Positions 34,623-46,200 of a stretch of DNA of 64,000 bases are shown one piece after another. Within the stretch, counting starts at the first letter, position 1, and each line of letters starts with the position of its first letter. The DNA is from Erodium maritimum (taxonomy: Eukaryota > Streptophyta > Magnoliopsida > Geraniales > Geraniaceae): positions 135,749,203-135,813,202 of the forward strand of contig OY997588.1 in NCBI GenBank assembly GCA_963921825.1, in the 5' to 3' direction. Position numbers and translations under genes: made by a program. The notes beneath the pieces were generated by a model. It saw nothing but the letters and a program-made list of their open reading frames with translations, was not told the origin of the DNA and searched no databases.

Positions 34623-37600
34623 TCATGCATGTCTAGAAGCACTTCCATGCAATTGAGTTGATCTCATATGGGGATCGTCCTGACATACAGAACCAAAAAA
34701 CCCAAAATACTGTGAGACCAAGCGCACAAACTGTATTACTCAGGACAATAATGTACACACGATACCAAACGAACCTGCAAGGTATAAGTAAAACTAGTAT
34801 GAGGGCGATAATCCAGCTGTCCCTACAATGATAAGCACCATTAGGAAATCTGAGCTCTGAATATGCTAATTACTGGATTTCTCTGCAAATACATTGGGAT
34901 TAAATGTTTTTACCAGCCCATGCATGCTTTGTTGAGTCCCAAAGAAACTATCATGTCCAGGTGCTATTGAACTCAATTGCCCCTGCAAGTACATGATCCA
35001 ATTCAACAATGTAAAACTTTCAGGCAAATGCCACGAGTGTATTAGTGTTTTTTAGTCATAACTATATCAAGGACTTACGAGTCCTGGCATGCTCTGTGGA
35101 TTGACATAGTAACCATCATGAGGTGGCTCCATTAAGTTCAACTGTACCTGCGACAAGCACCAGTTTAAGAATATGATAGCTAAAATCGCAAATGAAACCG
35201 GTATATCCAAGCTTCAGAACTGTCCAGGATCATAATGTGTCATACCAGTCCTTGCACACTCTGTTGAGCACCATAATACCCATTCAGGGCTATTCCATCT
35301 GAGCCTAGATTGCCCTACAAGCACAAAAGAGAATCAAATCATGGCATTATTATTAGGGTTAATTTCATCTCACTACCCTAAAAATTCTTGTCTTTCATCT
35401 CACTACCCTAACTATTTTTTGTGGCACCTCACTACCCTAGAATGCATTTTTTTTCCGTTAGTACCTACCGTCAATTTCCATCTATAGCACATGACCTTAA
35501 TTTTTTTAAATTCCGTTTTTACCCTTTGCTCTTTATAACGCTAACCCCTCATTTTCTCTTCTCTTCACCTCCATCCTCCTTGCTACTTCAACAACCATTT
35601 TTTTCAATCAAATCAAAGACGCATCATCAACCTCAATCCCAGAAGAGAACGGTGAGCTGGGGTACGGTGGCGCACGACACGAACTCGTGGAGCACCATTC
35701 AGATCTGAGGGACGTGTCTGGGAGAGAGGAACGACGCGTCGTGGGCTTTCCGGCGTGGCTGGAACCAAGGGGCTTCCTGGCGAGGTGTAGCAGCAGCTCC
35801 GTCACATACATCGAACACGCTCGCCGGAAGACTGTCACCGCCATGGACGTGATCTACGCCCTCAAGAGACAGGGCCGGACTCTGTACAGATTTGGGGGTT
35901 GATTTCAGTTGTAAATGTCGATTCCAAGTGTGTTTGAGATCAAAATTGTACCTCCCTCTGTTTCGTGAATGAAAAAGTAGTCTAGTTTTAGTAAATTGGT
36001 TTCAATTTTCTGAATTTATGGAAGGTTCGAGCTGTAGTTGGTTATCCGGCATAGTTCAGATCTGGGGCGTGAGGAAGACGCGTGAAAACGCGTGTATTTC
36101 ATTTTTTTTAAATTTGTAATTTAATTATATAAGAAAATAAATGTAAAACTAATTTCTATTTTTTAATTAAACTTAAAGAAAATAATTAATGAAAAATAAT
36201 ATACATTTAAGTAAAAAATTATTTTTAAATAAAAAACATATTTTATAAAACCAACAGATTTTAAAAAATAAAAAAAAACTGTTTTTATAAAATAAAAAGT
36301 GATTTTTGAAAAATAAAATATGATTTTTTAAAATAAAACTGATTTTTAAAAATAAAACTGATTCTTTAAAAATTAAAACTGATTTTTAAAAATAAAAATA
36401 ATAAACTTATTTTTTAAAATAAAAACTAAAATTTTAAAAATAAAATCTGATTTTAAAAAAATAAAAACTGATTTTTTAAAATAAAAGGAAATTTTGAAAT
36501 TCAATGGCATGCTTTTGAAAATTAGACTGTTAGTGAGGGGTATTATGAACTTTTTAAGTGTTTCCATCCAAAAATGGATGTCCAGTTGACGGCGGGTATG
36601 AAAGTGCAAAAAAAAGCATTCTAGGGCAGTGAGATGAAAATCAAGAATTTTTAGGGAAGTGAGATGAAATTAACCCTTATTATTATTATCAAAATAATAT
36701 TGACAGATGGTATTCCATCTTGGCTGTCAGAAATCATTATTGAAGGGAAGATAACAGAACGGTTGCATATTCTTGATATAAAGTTAAACCATATGCTGTT
36801 AATGTATCATCCTCATTATGATAAATGCACTATTTTTGCATAAAAATGCCATGAAAACACAACAAGAATAAGAATCAGACAAACCATTTGAGGCAAGCTG
36901 TTCTGTGCTTCCACAAGCATAAGATCTGCCTCTGACTGCACCTGAAACTTGGGGAAAAATTGGTTAATGATTTCTCCTTTGGCTCTGATATAGAGTTATG
37001 TAGTATGTATTTTAGAAGTCAGGAAAACCTTTCTTTTCCTATTGGCATTCCTTTTCTTAGTTGTTTTGCTTGCAGTGCTTCCCTGATGCTCATCTTCCCG
37101 GTTACTCTGTTCTGCAATACTGTTATTGGAATTATTCACATTCACACAGTACTTTAGAGCTTCGACAAGTGCCCGGAAAGCAATATTGTAATTCTCTTGT
37201 GATAATGATCCTTTTTCACCCAATTCAATTGCATGTTTACACAAATCATTGTAGAGCTGGACCCGATCTTCTTCTTTTTTATCAGAGAGAAACTGGACCC
37301 GATCTTGTACTCGCTCTGTTCCTTCAGTCATTGAATGCCTGCTCCTTGCATCCTTTGTCCATCTCTTTACAATATAATCAGGTGGAATGCTTGATAGGCC
37401 ACACATTTGGAGAACAATCATTGCATGTCTACAAAGATAACCTTTATATTCAAACAAATGGCATAAACAAGAAACCTTCGACTCTGCTTCATTCCATGTC
37501 ACGAAAAAATATTCATCTTTTTCACAGTCTTGAACTCTGAAAGTGGCAGTAGTTCCATCTTCACGTAGTTTCTTAGGGTGACATCCAACTGCACCCAAAA

Positions 37601-39164
37601 CCTCAACTTGAAATTTCTTGAATATAGTGTGTGTATAAACTGTTGACATTTGTTTTTCCCATGGAGAAGGAGATTTTAATGCAGGCTGTTTGTGCAATGT
37701 ATCAAAATCTGCTATGGATTCCTCTTCAAGCCTGTTCTGTAGAATTGTCCCATACTGTTTTACAAACTCTTTTAAAGTAATCCTCCTATGAATGTATTTG
37801 TCAAAGAAAGAATTCATACTATCCGAGCGCTGAGTGGTAGACATTCCAGCTAGAAAAGAATTCCCAATGAAAGTAGGCACCCATTTTTCCCGATCCGCAT
37901 ACAAGGACTCAACCCACGCATCATCTTTAAGCTCAAATCTAGTGACCATTTTCAACCATCTCAAATTAAACTGGTCAACTGTCCAAGACTTGAAAATGCA
38001 CTTGTTAAACTTTCGAACAAAATGCTCGTGTCGTTTGATTACATGAGCTAAACATTCAGGGAGCTTTTCTAATATATACCAAAGAGCAAAGAAATGCCGC
38101 GAATCTGGGAGGACTTCTTCAATGGCTAACTTCAGGGACTCGTCTTGATCAGTGATAATTACCTTTGGAAAAAAACCCTTGCCACCCATTGCTCTAAGCC
38201 ATGTCTTCAGAAGCCAAACATATGTCGTTTTAGTCTCATCTGCAACCAATGCACATCCAAGCAACATGGACTGGTAGTGATTGTTCACCCCAACAAAAGG
38301 TGCAAATGGCAGTTTCTCGTTGCTTTTGATATAAGTAGTATCAAATGAAACAACATCATTAAATCTAACATAATCATCCCTACTTTTAGCATCAACCCAG
38401 AACAAATTCCTCAGACGTTGTTCTTCATTCAAGTCTATTGCATAGAAGAAATTAGGATTACCCTTCTGGATATGCTTAAAATACTCCAGCACAACATGGG
38501 CATCTCCCTCATCCAGAGCCAAGTGACGGCCTTTATCAAACTGGTAGTTCGTATCAGTTGTAAGGGAGGCGACCTTTTGATACCCACCAGACAGTCTAGA
38601 CATTTCAACATACATCTTTCTTGTTCGCTCGCTTACAGCATGCAAAATATCTATGTTATTTTTTTCAGCTAACTTCACATTTCTATGGATTCTGAAATGA
38701 TATGCCAAAGCTGGTAGAAGCTCATGATTATGCTCTTTTATAAATTCATGAATAATCCACTTCCCATCTGGTCTTCTCTTCACGTGCATGCTGGCCTTGC
38801 AATCTGTCTTTTTAACACTTGGTCGACGACTACTTACACTATCTGACTCAGGTGTAACTCCGTATCGAGAACACGCAAATTTGGCATCAATAAATTCCTT
38901 TGATTTCTTTGAGCGCCTGCTGTTTTTTATTGAGGTGGTGAACCCCATAGACTTAGCATATTCCTGGTAGAAGGAATATGCAGCTTCATGTGATTCAAAT
39001 TCAATGCCATTTCGTGGCTCAAAGTCTGCATCCCCTTCATAACTGACAGCATCCCCTTTAGTGCCACTGATAACCGCGCCAACTCTGTCTTGCACTGCTT
39101 CTCCAACATCAACCATATTTTGACTCACTCCACCACTACATAAATCAACTTGATGATCTCCCAT
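34623..39164 (-). CDS. FAR1: FAR1, MULE-transposase-derived transcription factor of far-red signalling
   Basis: FAR1 and its partner FHY3 activate FHY1/FHL and other genes downstream of phytochrome A (family knowledge). Exons 5' to 3': 39164-37029, 36941-36885, 35314-35246, 35147-35079, 34982-34914, 34822-34775, 34679-34623; 834 aa, all introns phase 0. The start is Met at 39164 ([12 protein letters not shown]); the frame is open upstream but has no other Met. Domains: FAR1 zinc-finger DNA-binding domain about 50-150 ('FACSRYG', 'KTDCKASM', 'HNH'); MULE transposase-like domain with Asp in 'VVSFDTTY' (275) and 'IITDQD' (339); SWIM finger '[16 protein letters not shown]' (566-580). The tail repeats a ~23-aa module. 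It keeps the '[20 protein letters not shown]' segment that the neighbouring FHY3 lacks and that I recall from Arabidopsis FAR1. A Pack-MULE sits in intron 2. Confidence 0.93.
35356..36676. mobile_element. Pack-MULE in FAR1 intron 2, with captured histone H4 fragment
   Basis: Terminal inverted repeats of over 100 bp (GGGTTAATTTCATCTCACTA at the left, its inverse ending at 36676) are flanked by an exact 9-bp duplication TTATTATTA (35347-35355, 36677-36685). That is the MULE signature, although the 9-mer is low complexity. It is the same family and plan as 1998-3521: a GC-rich captured block, then a very AT-rich half (36080-36500, repeated 'gatttttaaaaataaaact'). The captured block holds the C-terminal part of a histone H4 gene and its 3' UTR. 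It lies in the intron of a host gene, inserted between exons that end at 36885 and start at 35314. Confidence 0.85.
35801..35902 (+). pseudogene. Histone H4 C-terminal fragment carried by the Pack-MULE
   Basis: Encodes [20 protein letters not shown] followed by [13 protein letters not shown] and a stop. This is the last third of histone H4, with three conservative-looking differences from the near-invariant H4 sequence (Thr to Ile, Val to Ile, Gly to Arg). The N-terminal two thirds are absent, and the open frame extends upstream to 35687 through unrelated codons. It cannot make an H4 protein. It lies antisense to FAR1. Confidence 0.9.
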
Positions 39165-39178
39165 CTTGTTGACCACAT
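39125..39178 (-). promoter_or_regulatory. Upstream ORF overlapping the FAR1 start codon
   Basis: An ATG at 39178, 14 bases upstream of the FAR1 ATG and in another frame, opens a 17-codon uORF that ends with TGA at 39127-39125, inside the FAR1 coding region. Its context (aaaATGt) is weaker at +4 than that of the FAR1 start (agATGG). If the mRNA covers it, it could reduce FAR1 translation by forcing leaky scanning. Confidence 0.55.
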
Positions 39179-40720
39179 TTTAACTCCTTGATATCCTTAT
39201 CATATTCAGCAAAGATTGTTCAGGGTCTATTTCTATAGACTACTCTTTCAAATACACACACCTATAAAGGCACCTAAAAGAAAAGAGACAATGGCACAAA
39301 TAAGAAGACGTGTTACATGGCACTTGATTCATGTGATGCAAATGATAGTGAAGTTGGTCTATTCTTAATATCATGTTGCCAGCATGGTTGCATACTCAGT
39401 TTCCAAGCTCTCATATAATCAAAGATTATTCTCTCCTCCTTTTCCCTATTTCCTTTCCTAGTATTTAGAATAGTAGATATCAATCTGAACATGTTTTAAA
39501 TACTGAAATATAAAAACGAATAAACAAGTAACAGACAGTTAAAGAGAAAAAACAATAGGTAAAACTAGACCACATTAAGAAAACTGGGTTCATTCCATCG
39601 AGACAGCTCTGTTTTGGTGAGAAATTCATGCAATTTAAGATATTAGAGTAGTGTGAACTTCTAACGAAAAGCACTACACAACTTAATTCCAGTTACATAT
39701 AAGGTAGCTTATGTTCTTCTCATGAAAGAATTATATGTACCCCTCATGTGGAACGTGAAGGAAAGACGACTACACTCCACAGGTTACCCATCGCTCACAA
39801 ACTATGCTTATATTTACTTCTGGGTCTTTTGTGTCTATAGTATGGAAAATCCTAGTCTCCTACAATGCAAATCCCTATAAACTTCTATCAAACAAGTTTG
39901 AAAACAGTATGTGGACTAGGAACAGACTCCACTTTTGAAGACCAGGATAGGATGTTATGATTGTTCAATGAATATTATAAACATAACTAAGCATTGTCTT
40001 CTTTCTAGTTTCTAGTCGTCTCTCATGGGTTAGAAACAATAATTTCCTTACAATTTAGGCTGTGGCTACTTAAGCCCCGCCCAATTCACTTCCTCAAGCT
40101 AGTTAGTTATATGAATTTTGACCGAAGAAAAATCGCTTCAGCTGCTCGCAAATGGCAATTCATCATTCAAGTTAAGAAACAAGGAAACTTGGCTGCTCAC
40201 ATCCAAGATCAAATCTTTAAATCTGGGATTCCACAACCCAATATCTAGTTGGCACACCTATTGCCTAGACAGAATAAAACCATTACTGGCCATCTGTTTG
40301 TGGTTTGGCTTCCAGAAATCTCTTCAAATCCAGTACTTAGTAGTGCATTAGCAACCAAAAACAATGCAATGCATCATCAATCATAGTTTAGGCATGATAA
40401 CAAATCAATAATTCCAATTCATCTATGGCTATTACCAAGTGCAGCTGACCATTTCGGAAATTAAGAACCAAACAAAACAGGATGAAAACACATCATCCGT
40501 AGTTGAAACCTCCATCAAATAAACCATAAATTACATCAAGCTAAACTTAAACTCACTACAACACAGCAATTACGATAAAAGGGAAGAAGATTGAAGTCAA
40601 GAGAGATGAGTAGCGATCTGACCTGAAAGTGAGGGAGCGATGAGATCTCTGAGAGTGTGAAGAAGAGAAGGGTGGCGGTGGCGGGACGCATGAGGCTTTC
40701 AAATTTGGGAAATTAGGGTT
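39179..40720 (-). other. FAR1 5' leader with a probable intron
   Basis: A donor-like CAG|GT at 40623/40622 and an acceptor-like tatag|GT near 39262 define a probable ~1.36 kb leader intron, matching the leader intron of FHY3. The first exon and promoter would lie around 40624-40800. The intron body shows no gene. Exact ends are inference. Confidence 0.5.
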
Positions 40721-40964
40721 TGAGCGTCACTCGCTGTGTGTGGCGATTTGGGATCAAATGTCTTTCCCTCTTTCTTCTCCGCGCGTCGCTCCAGACTGTT
40801 CTCTCTTCGTTTGGGACTCTGTTGCCTACTTTTGTCTTGTTCCCAACATACTCACTCGCACGCTCGCACCCGACACCATACGTGTGTGGCGCGTGCTATC
40901 TAACAATGACTAGTATCAATTACTTGTTCCTAATCATATCCATATCAAACTTACTTAATTCAAT

Positions 40965-41430
40965 GTTTTTTTCCGAAGATGAAAGATATTTTATTACAAA
41001 ATAACAAAAAAGCTGATTACAAAATCTTCAGCTAGTTTTTTTTTTCTTTGAAGAAAGGGTTGATTTCGTTTTGCAAAAAAAAATTGTCAGTAATCTCGCA
41101 AAGGACAATGGCAAAATATCAAAGTTTCATACGTACGTTATAGGCTCAATCTCAGATACCTATGGCTAAAGCATTCGCTATCTTATTTGTACTCTTATAC
41201 ACAAGAGTTATTTGAAACTGTGGTAACCCGTGCAAGAGAGTTTTACAATCTTTCACGATAGCTCCCAGCAAAGTCATCTTCTCATGTTGCTTAATAGCCA
41301 AAACCAACCCCAGACATTTCGATTCCACCACTCCGAGTGTCCATCTTCTTTGACTGATCCACCGTAGTGTTATATGGATTGTCAAAGCCTCCACAACTTC
41401 CGATTCCTATATTCAGCTACAGTGTTTATC
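40965..41430 (-). mobile_element. 5'-truncated L1-type element, RNase H end
   Basis: The minus-strand frame 41394-41152 reads 'LGVVESKCLGLVLAIKQHEK', then 'IVKDCKTLLHGLPQFQITLVYKSTNKIANALA', the plant L1-associated RNase H domain. A T-run at 40965-40972 is the reverse of a poly(A) tail. Only the 3' end of the element is present. Confidence 0.7.
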
Positions 41431-41846
41431 TCATAATAAGTAAGCTCGTTCTCACTTCATTCACAACCCTTTCTTGAATAGGGGGACAACATATTGTAGA
41501 AAAATGCCCTTGAGATTCAAGGTCAAGCAAATCGAGACCTTGATGTCTTAAGAGGGTCATATTTGGTCTTACTCTTAAAGCTTTTTGTAAGTTACAAATC
41601 GAGTCTTAATGTTTATAAAAAATTATATCATCAGTTATATTTAACGAAAACAAAACAAAAGTATCTTAAAGTTTCCTAATATATTTTTTTAAATATAGTT
41701 TTCCATTGCATTAAAAAAATCTAGAGAAATGAAAAAATAGATGATTTTTTTATATTTGAAATAAGGGGTCAAAATTATTTTGATTTGTAAAGAATTATAT
41801 TTAATATTCTTGTATTAAAAAATGTAAATGGATATATACAATCTAA
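41431..41846. other. AT-rich spacer
   Basis: No gene or repeat recognised. Confidence 0.45.
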
Positions 41847-42836
41847 GAGCAGCTTCAGTGGATCGTTGTAAGGTCGATGTAGGGCGGTTATTGTAGGCGT
41901 TGTCACGCCTCCTGCAACGAGTTATCGGCGCATGAAACGTTGTACGACAGTGTTGTAGTGCTGCTCGCCGTAGGATCTAGCAACGATGTGACGCAGCATT
42001 GCAGTGCCCAACAGCTAGTCACCGGCCTAATGGCGACATGCCACGTGGTAGCGCCTTTGGATACCCGGGCTCCAACAACGACATCGACGTCCTGAACAAG
42101 TCAACGTTGTTTTCGTAGGATGTTCGAGGCTTCGCTCCATCGGTTCAATTTAAGGTGAACGACCACGAGCATGCAATCCCTTATTACTTGACAAATGGAA
42201 TTTATCATCTTTGGGTTGCATTTGTGAAAACAATACCATGTCCGCAAACGCCAAAGCAAAGGTGTTTTGCTCAGCACCAAGAGGCGATGAGGAAGGATAG
42301 CGGACGAGTATTTGGAGTTTTTTAGGCTCATTTTCATATCATCACTCGCCCGAGCCGAATATGGGATATGAACTCACTCGTAGTGATCATGACTGCTTGT
42401 ATTATTCTCCACAACATGATCGTTGATGATCAACATCGCCCGTATCTCGTTGATCCGTTTGCGGATATTGGTGCCTCGACCGCAATGACCCATCAAGGAT
42501 CACCACCAGCGGTAAACATCACAAGTATCATGGACCATAGAACAAACATCCAAGATCGAGAAGTTTATCACCGTCTCCACAATAACCTCATCGATAACAT
42601 TTGGACTAAATTTAGAGATGCCGAACATAATTAGAGTAATGTAATGTAATGATTTGTATTTCACATCGTCAAATGAATAAAATACAAAATTTCAAATATT
42701 TATTTAAATTTACAAGAACAACCAAATTAATAGTCAATGGTTACCACTACAAAGTCAATGATAACAGCTAGTAGTTTGAATAAGAAAAAAAATGAGAATA
42801 TACTCTAACTACTAATTGTTACCACTGAAGATACTC
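41847..42836 (+). mobile_element. Third PIF/Harbinger family, internally deleted
   Basis: Terminal inverted repeats GAGCAGCTTCAGTGG and the inverse of GAGTATCTTCAGTGG (13 of 15) are flanked by TAA on both sides (41844-41846, 42837-42839). At 990 bp it keeps only the C-terminal part of a transposase. The TIR differs from those at 3875 and 20106, so it is a separate family. Confidence 0.8.
42131..42634 (+). pseudogene. PIF/Harbinger transposase C-terminal fragment
   Basis: Reads through 'IPYYLTNGIYHLWVAFVKTI', 'FAQHQEAMRKDS', 'RVFGVF', a TAG stop at about 42322, then 'AHFHIITRPSRIWDM' and 'TACIILHNMIVDDQHRPY', ending with 'NLIDNIWTKFRDAEHN' and a stop at 42634. The stop stands where relatives have Gln (CAG to TAG). 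The N-terminal half and both catalytic Asp residues are deleted. Confidence 0.85.
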
Positions 42837-43258
42837 TAAATGAAACCATTGACATTTGAAGAAGAATAAACATTAAAAAAAAAAAAGGATGAAAACCGTT
42901 TAATTTCCTTTGAATTCTGATAATAAAAAAATTCGAAGGGTCATTTTTGTTTACTTTTCATTCATTTTTTGAGGAAATTAATACCAGTGCACCAAAGAAA
43001 ATTTAAGCAATAAACCCGATATATTCAATCCCGGAACCTGGGAACACTTCACCTTTTTCTATTTCCCCCAAAAGATACTAACCTTAACTTTAAAAAATAC
43101 AATTCCATTTCCAATAATCTAACATTTAAGAAGTACAAGCAGATACAAAAGTACATACATTCTTCTTTATAAGAGATACAAACCCTAACTAGGATCTATT
43201 CCAACTTTAGGCAACATCCAATGGCAAATCGACATTGAATCCAAATACACCTTGGTTT
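42837..43258. other. Spacer and probable FHY3 3' UTR
   Basis: AT-rich. The part next to 43258 is likely 3' UTR of FHY3. No other feature. Confidence 0.45.
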
Positions 43259-46200
43259 TCACGGATGTCTTGATGCATCTTCATGCAGTTGAGCTGTTCT
43301 CACATTAGTGTCATCCTGCCACAAGAAAGAAAAACCAACATCAAGTCGATATAAATGGCATCATCCTCCCAAACCATTATAATAACATATCATCTGCCAA
43401 ACTCACTCGAATACTATAAGTGAAACCATTTGGTGTCCGGAAAAAATCCATCTGTCCCTGAAATCATTGAACCCCCCAAAATACAATATCTTAAGTATAT
43501 AAATTATGCAATTCGATAAAACTAGGGTTAAATGCAAATAACTACCCACATAGATCGCCCACAAACAAATAAGTGCATAATAAAAACCACAAGAATCAAA
43601 TACATTACAAATTGTCCACACTACAAATAGCTGCAATATACTTTGTCCCCACGGCAAGCAACTACTATATAAATTTTACACATCACACTATGATACAAAA
43701 TGAATGAAAAAGAGGCTTTTGTCTCGGCATGTCCGATGGTGGTGGAGGCGACAATATCTCCATCATGACAAAAGCTTGCTTTCTGGCCATTTTGTATCAT
43801 AGTGTGATGTGGACAGTTTATATTGTATTTGGTTGTTACACGGACAAAATATACTGTTACTATTTGTAATGTGGATAATTCATAACTTAGCTAGTTGTCG
43901 TGTGACAATCTATAATGTACCTGATTGTTGTGTGGACAATTTTTAATTTATCTGACTGTTTTGTTTATTCTATCGTGCACTTATTTATTTTTGTGGGCAA
44001 TCTAAGTTGGTAACTATTTGCATTTAACCCATAAAACTATGGAATTTAAACCATACCAGCCCATGGATGTTTTGCTGAGCACCATAGTACCCATCATGGC
44101 TTGGAGCCATTGAGTTCAATTGTCCCTACAAAAAATCAAACACATCAAAATTATTGTTATTAACTGCAAAAATAATATTGTTGATTTCCTTCTTCAACGA
44201 ATCATGGTTATTGGATTTGGACAGACCAGCCCCTGAATGGTCTGCTGATTCCCATAGTAATTATCACGATTTGGTGCCATCAAGTTCAACTGTACCTACA
44301 AGAATATATAAACGGAGATAAAAACATATGTTCTATTTAATTCTTGTAACCATGAAAAAAATAACCAGGAAATCATACCATCCCTTGAACACCGTGTTGA
44401 GACCCATAGTATCCATCAAGGGTTACTGCTCTAGAATTTATTTTGTCCTGAAAAGGTAATCCGATGTCAAGTTAACAGTTTTCCCCCAAAACCAGCTTAA
44501 CATATTACTCTCTCACAGCACAATTTTGTATAGCACACTAATATGAAAGTCATCCTAGATTAATTCTACTGAGCTCATGAAACGGCAAGATTGAGGTCAA
44601 AAATGTACTTTCACTCAGGTAGCAAAGCAATATGATCAAGCTAAGTTTTTAGGAGACAAACCATTTGCTGCAAGCTCTCTTGCGTTCCAACAGTCATGAC
44701 TTCAGGCTCAGGGATCACCTACAATTTATATGGAATGTCAAATTCAACAAACATAACGGTTACCTTACCTATCAAGAATTTCAAATTTTAAGCGGAACTA
44801 ACCTTCCTTCTTTTGGTTGGATTCTTCTTCTTATTTGTATTGCCCACACTTCTATTTTGGCTATCATCTTCAACACAGAGCAGCCCATGACTGGCTGAAG
44901 TCCCGGCTTCATTAAGACTCTTGTTAGAATTGTTCACACTAACAGAATTCCCAAAAGCTTCTTCATATGCACGGCAGACAAGATTGTAACTCTCTTGAGA
45001 CAATGATCCTTCTTCATTCAATTTCATTGCCTTTTGACATAAATCATTATACCGTTGCACCCTAGACTGAGCCTGTTCTGATCCTTCACCGGTTAGAAGC
45101 CTGCTCTTTGCATCTTTTGTCCATCGCTTCAAAATATATTGAGAGGGAATAGTAGAAAGGCCACAAATTTGAAGAACAATCAGTTCATGCCTACAAGGAT
45201 ATCCCTTGTATTCATATAACCGGCATAAACACGAAACTTCAGACCTCATTTCATGACATAAGACGATGAAGTCCAGACTCTTCTCACAATCTTGAACTCT
45301 GAATGTAGTACCGAACTCATCTTGTCCTTCCCTTTTAGGATGACAAGCAACTGCACCCAAAACCTCAGCCTGAAACTTCTTGAATATGGCAGGAGTGTAT
45401 ATCCCTGAAACATATTTTTCTAAAGGGGACGGCGATTTCAAAGTAGGTTGTTTATTCCATGTATCAGAATCTGCTTTTGCTTCCTCTTCATACCTATCTT
45501 GTAGGATTACTTCATACTGCCTCACAAACTCAATGACAGTGGTTTTCTTGTGCACATACTTATCAAAGTAAGAGTTTACACTCTCGGATCGCTGGGCTGT
45601 AGACATCCCAGCCAAAAGAACATCCTTCATGTACATTGGAACCCAATGTTCGCGATCTTCATACAAGGACTGAAGCAATTCATCATCTTTGAGTTCAAAC
45701 CTATTTATCAATTTACACCACCTATCTGTGTATTCTTTTTCTGTCCAAGATCTATAAATGCATTTTTCAAATTTTGCCATGAAGTTTTCATGTCGCTTTA
45801 TTACCTGACCATGATTCTCAGTGATCTTCCCCAAGACATTCCACAAACAGAAGCAATGACGAGCACCCGGGAAAACATCTGAAATAGCTGATTTTATTGC
45901 TTTGTCTTGGTCAGTAATTATTACTTTTGGAACGTTCGGTCCTTGCCCACCCATTGCTTTCAGCCATGTCTGCATCAGCCAACAGTATGTCATAGCACTT
46001 TCATCTGAAATCAGAGCACATCCCAGTAACATGAATTGATAATGCTGGTTTACTCCAACAAATAATGCAAGAGGCATTTTGTATTTGTTCCTAATATAGG
46101 TGGTATCAAAGGACACTACATCTGTGAAATTAAGATAGTCATGCCTACTTTTTGCATCAACCCACAACAAATTCTTCAGTCGTTGATCTTCACCCAGATC

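Noticed and set aside
34866..34868. FAR1 stop in the exon 34982-34914 read-through (TAG at 34866)
   Set aside because: A GT donor at 34913 and two further exons (34822-34775, 34679-34623) parallel FHY3 exactly, so the read-through frame is intron. It could still be a minor isoform.
35687..35902. A real, if short, histone H4 gene
   Set aside because: Only the last third of H4 is present and it lies inside an element with TIRs and a target duplication.
39165..39176. FAR1 start at 39176
   Set aside because: The codon at 39176 is GTG, not ATG. The first in-frame ATG is 39164.
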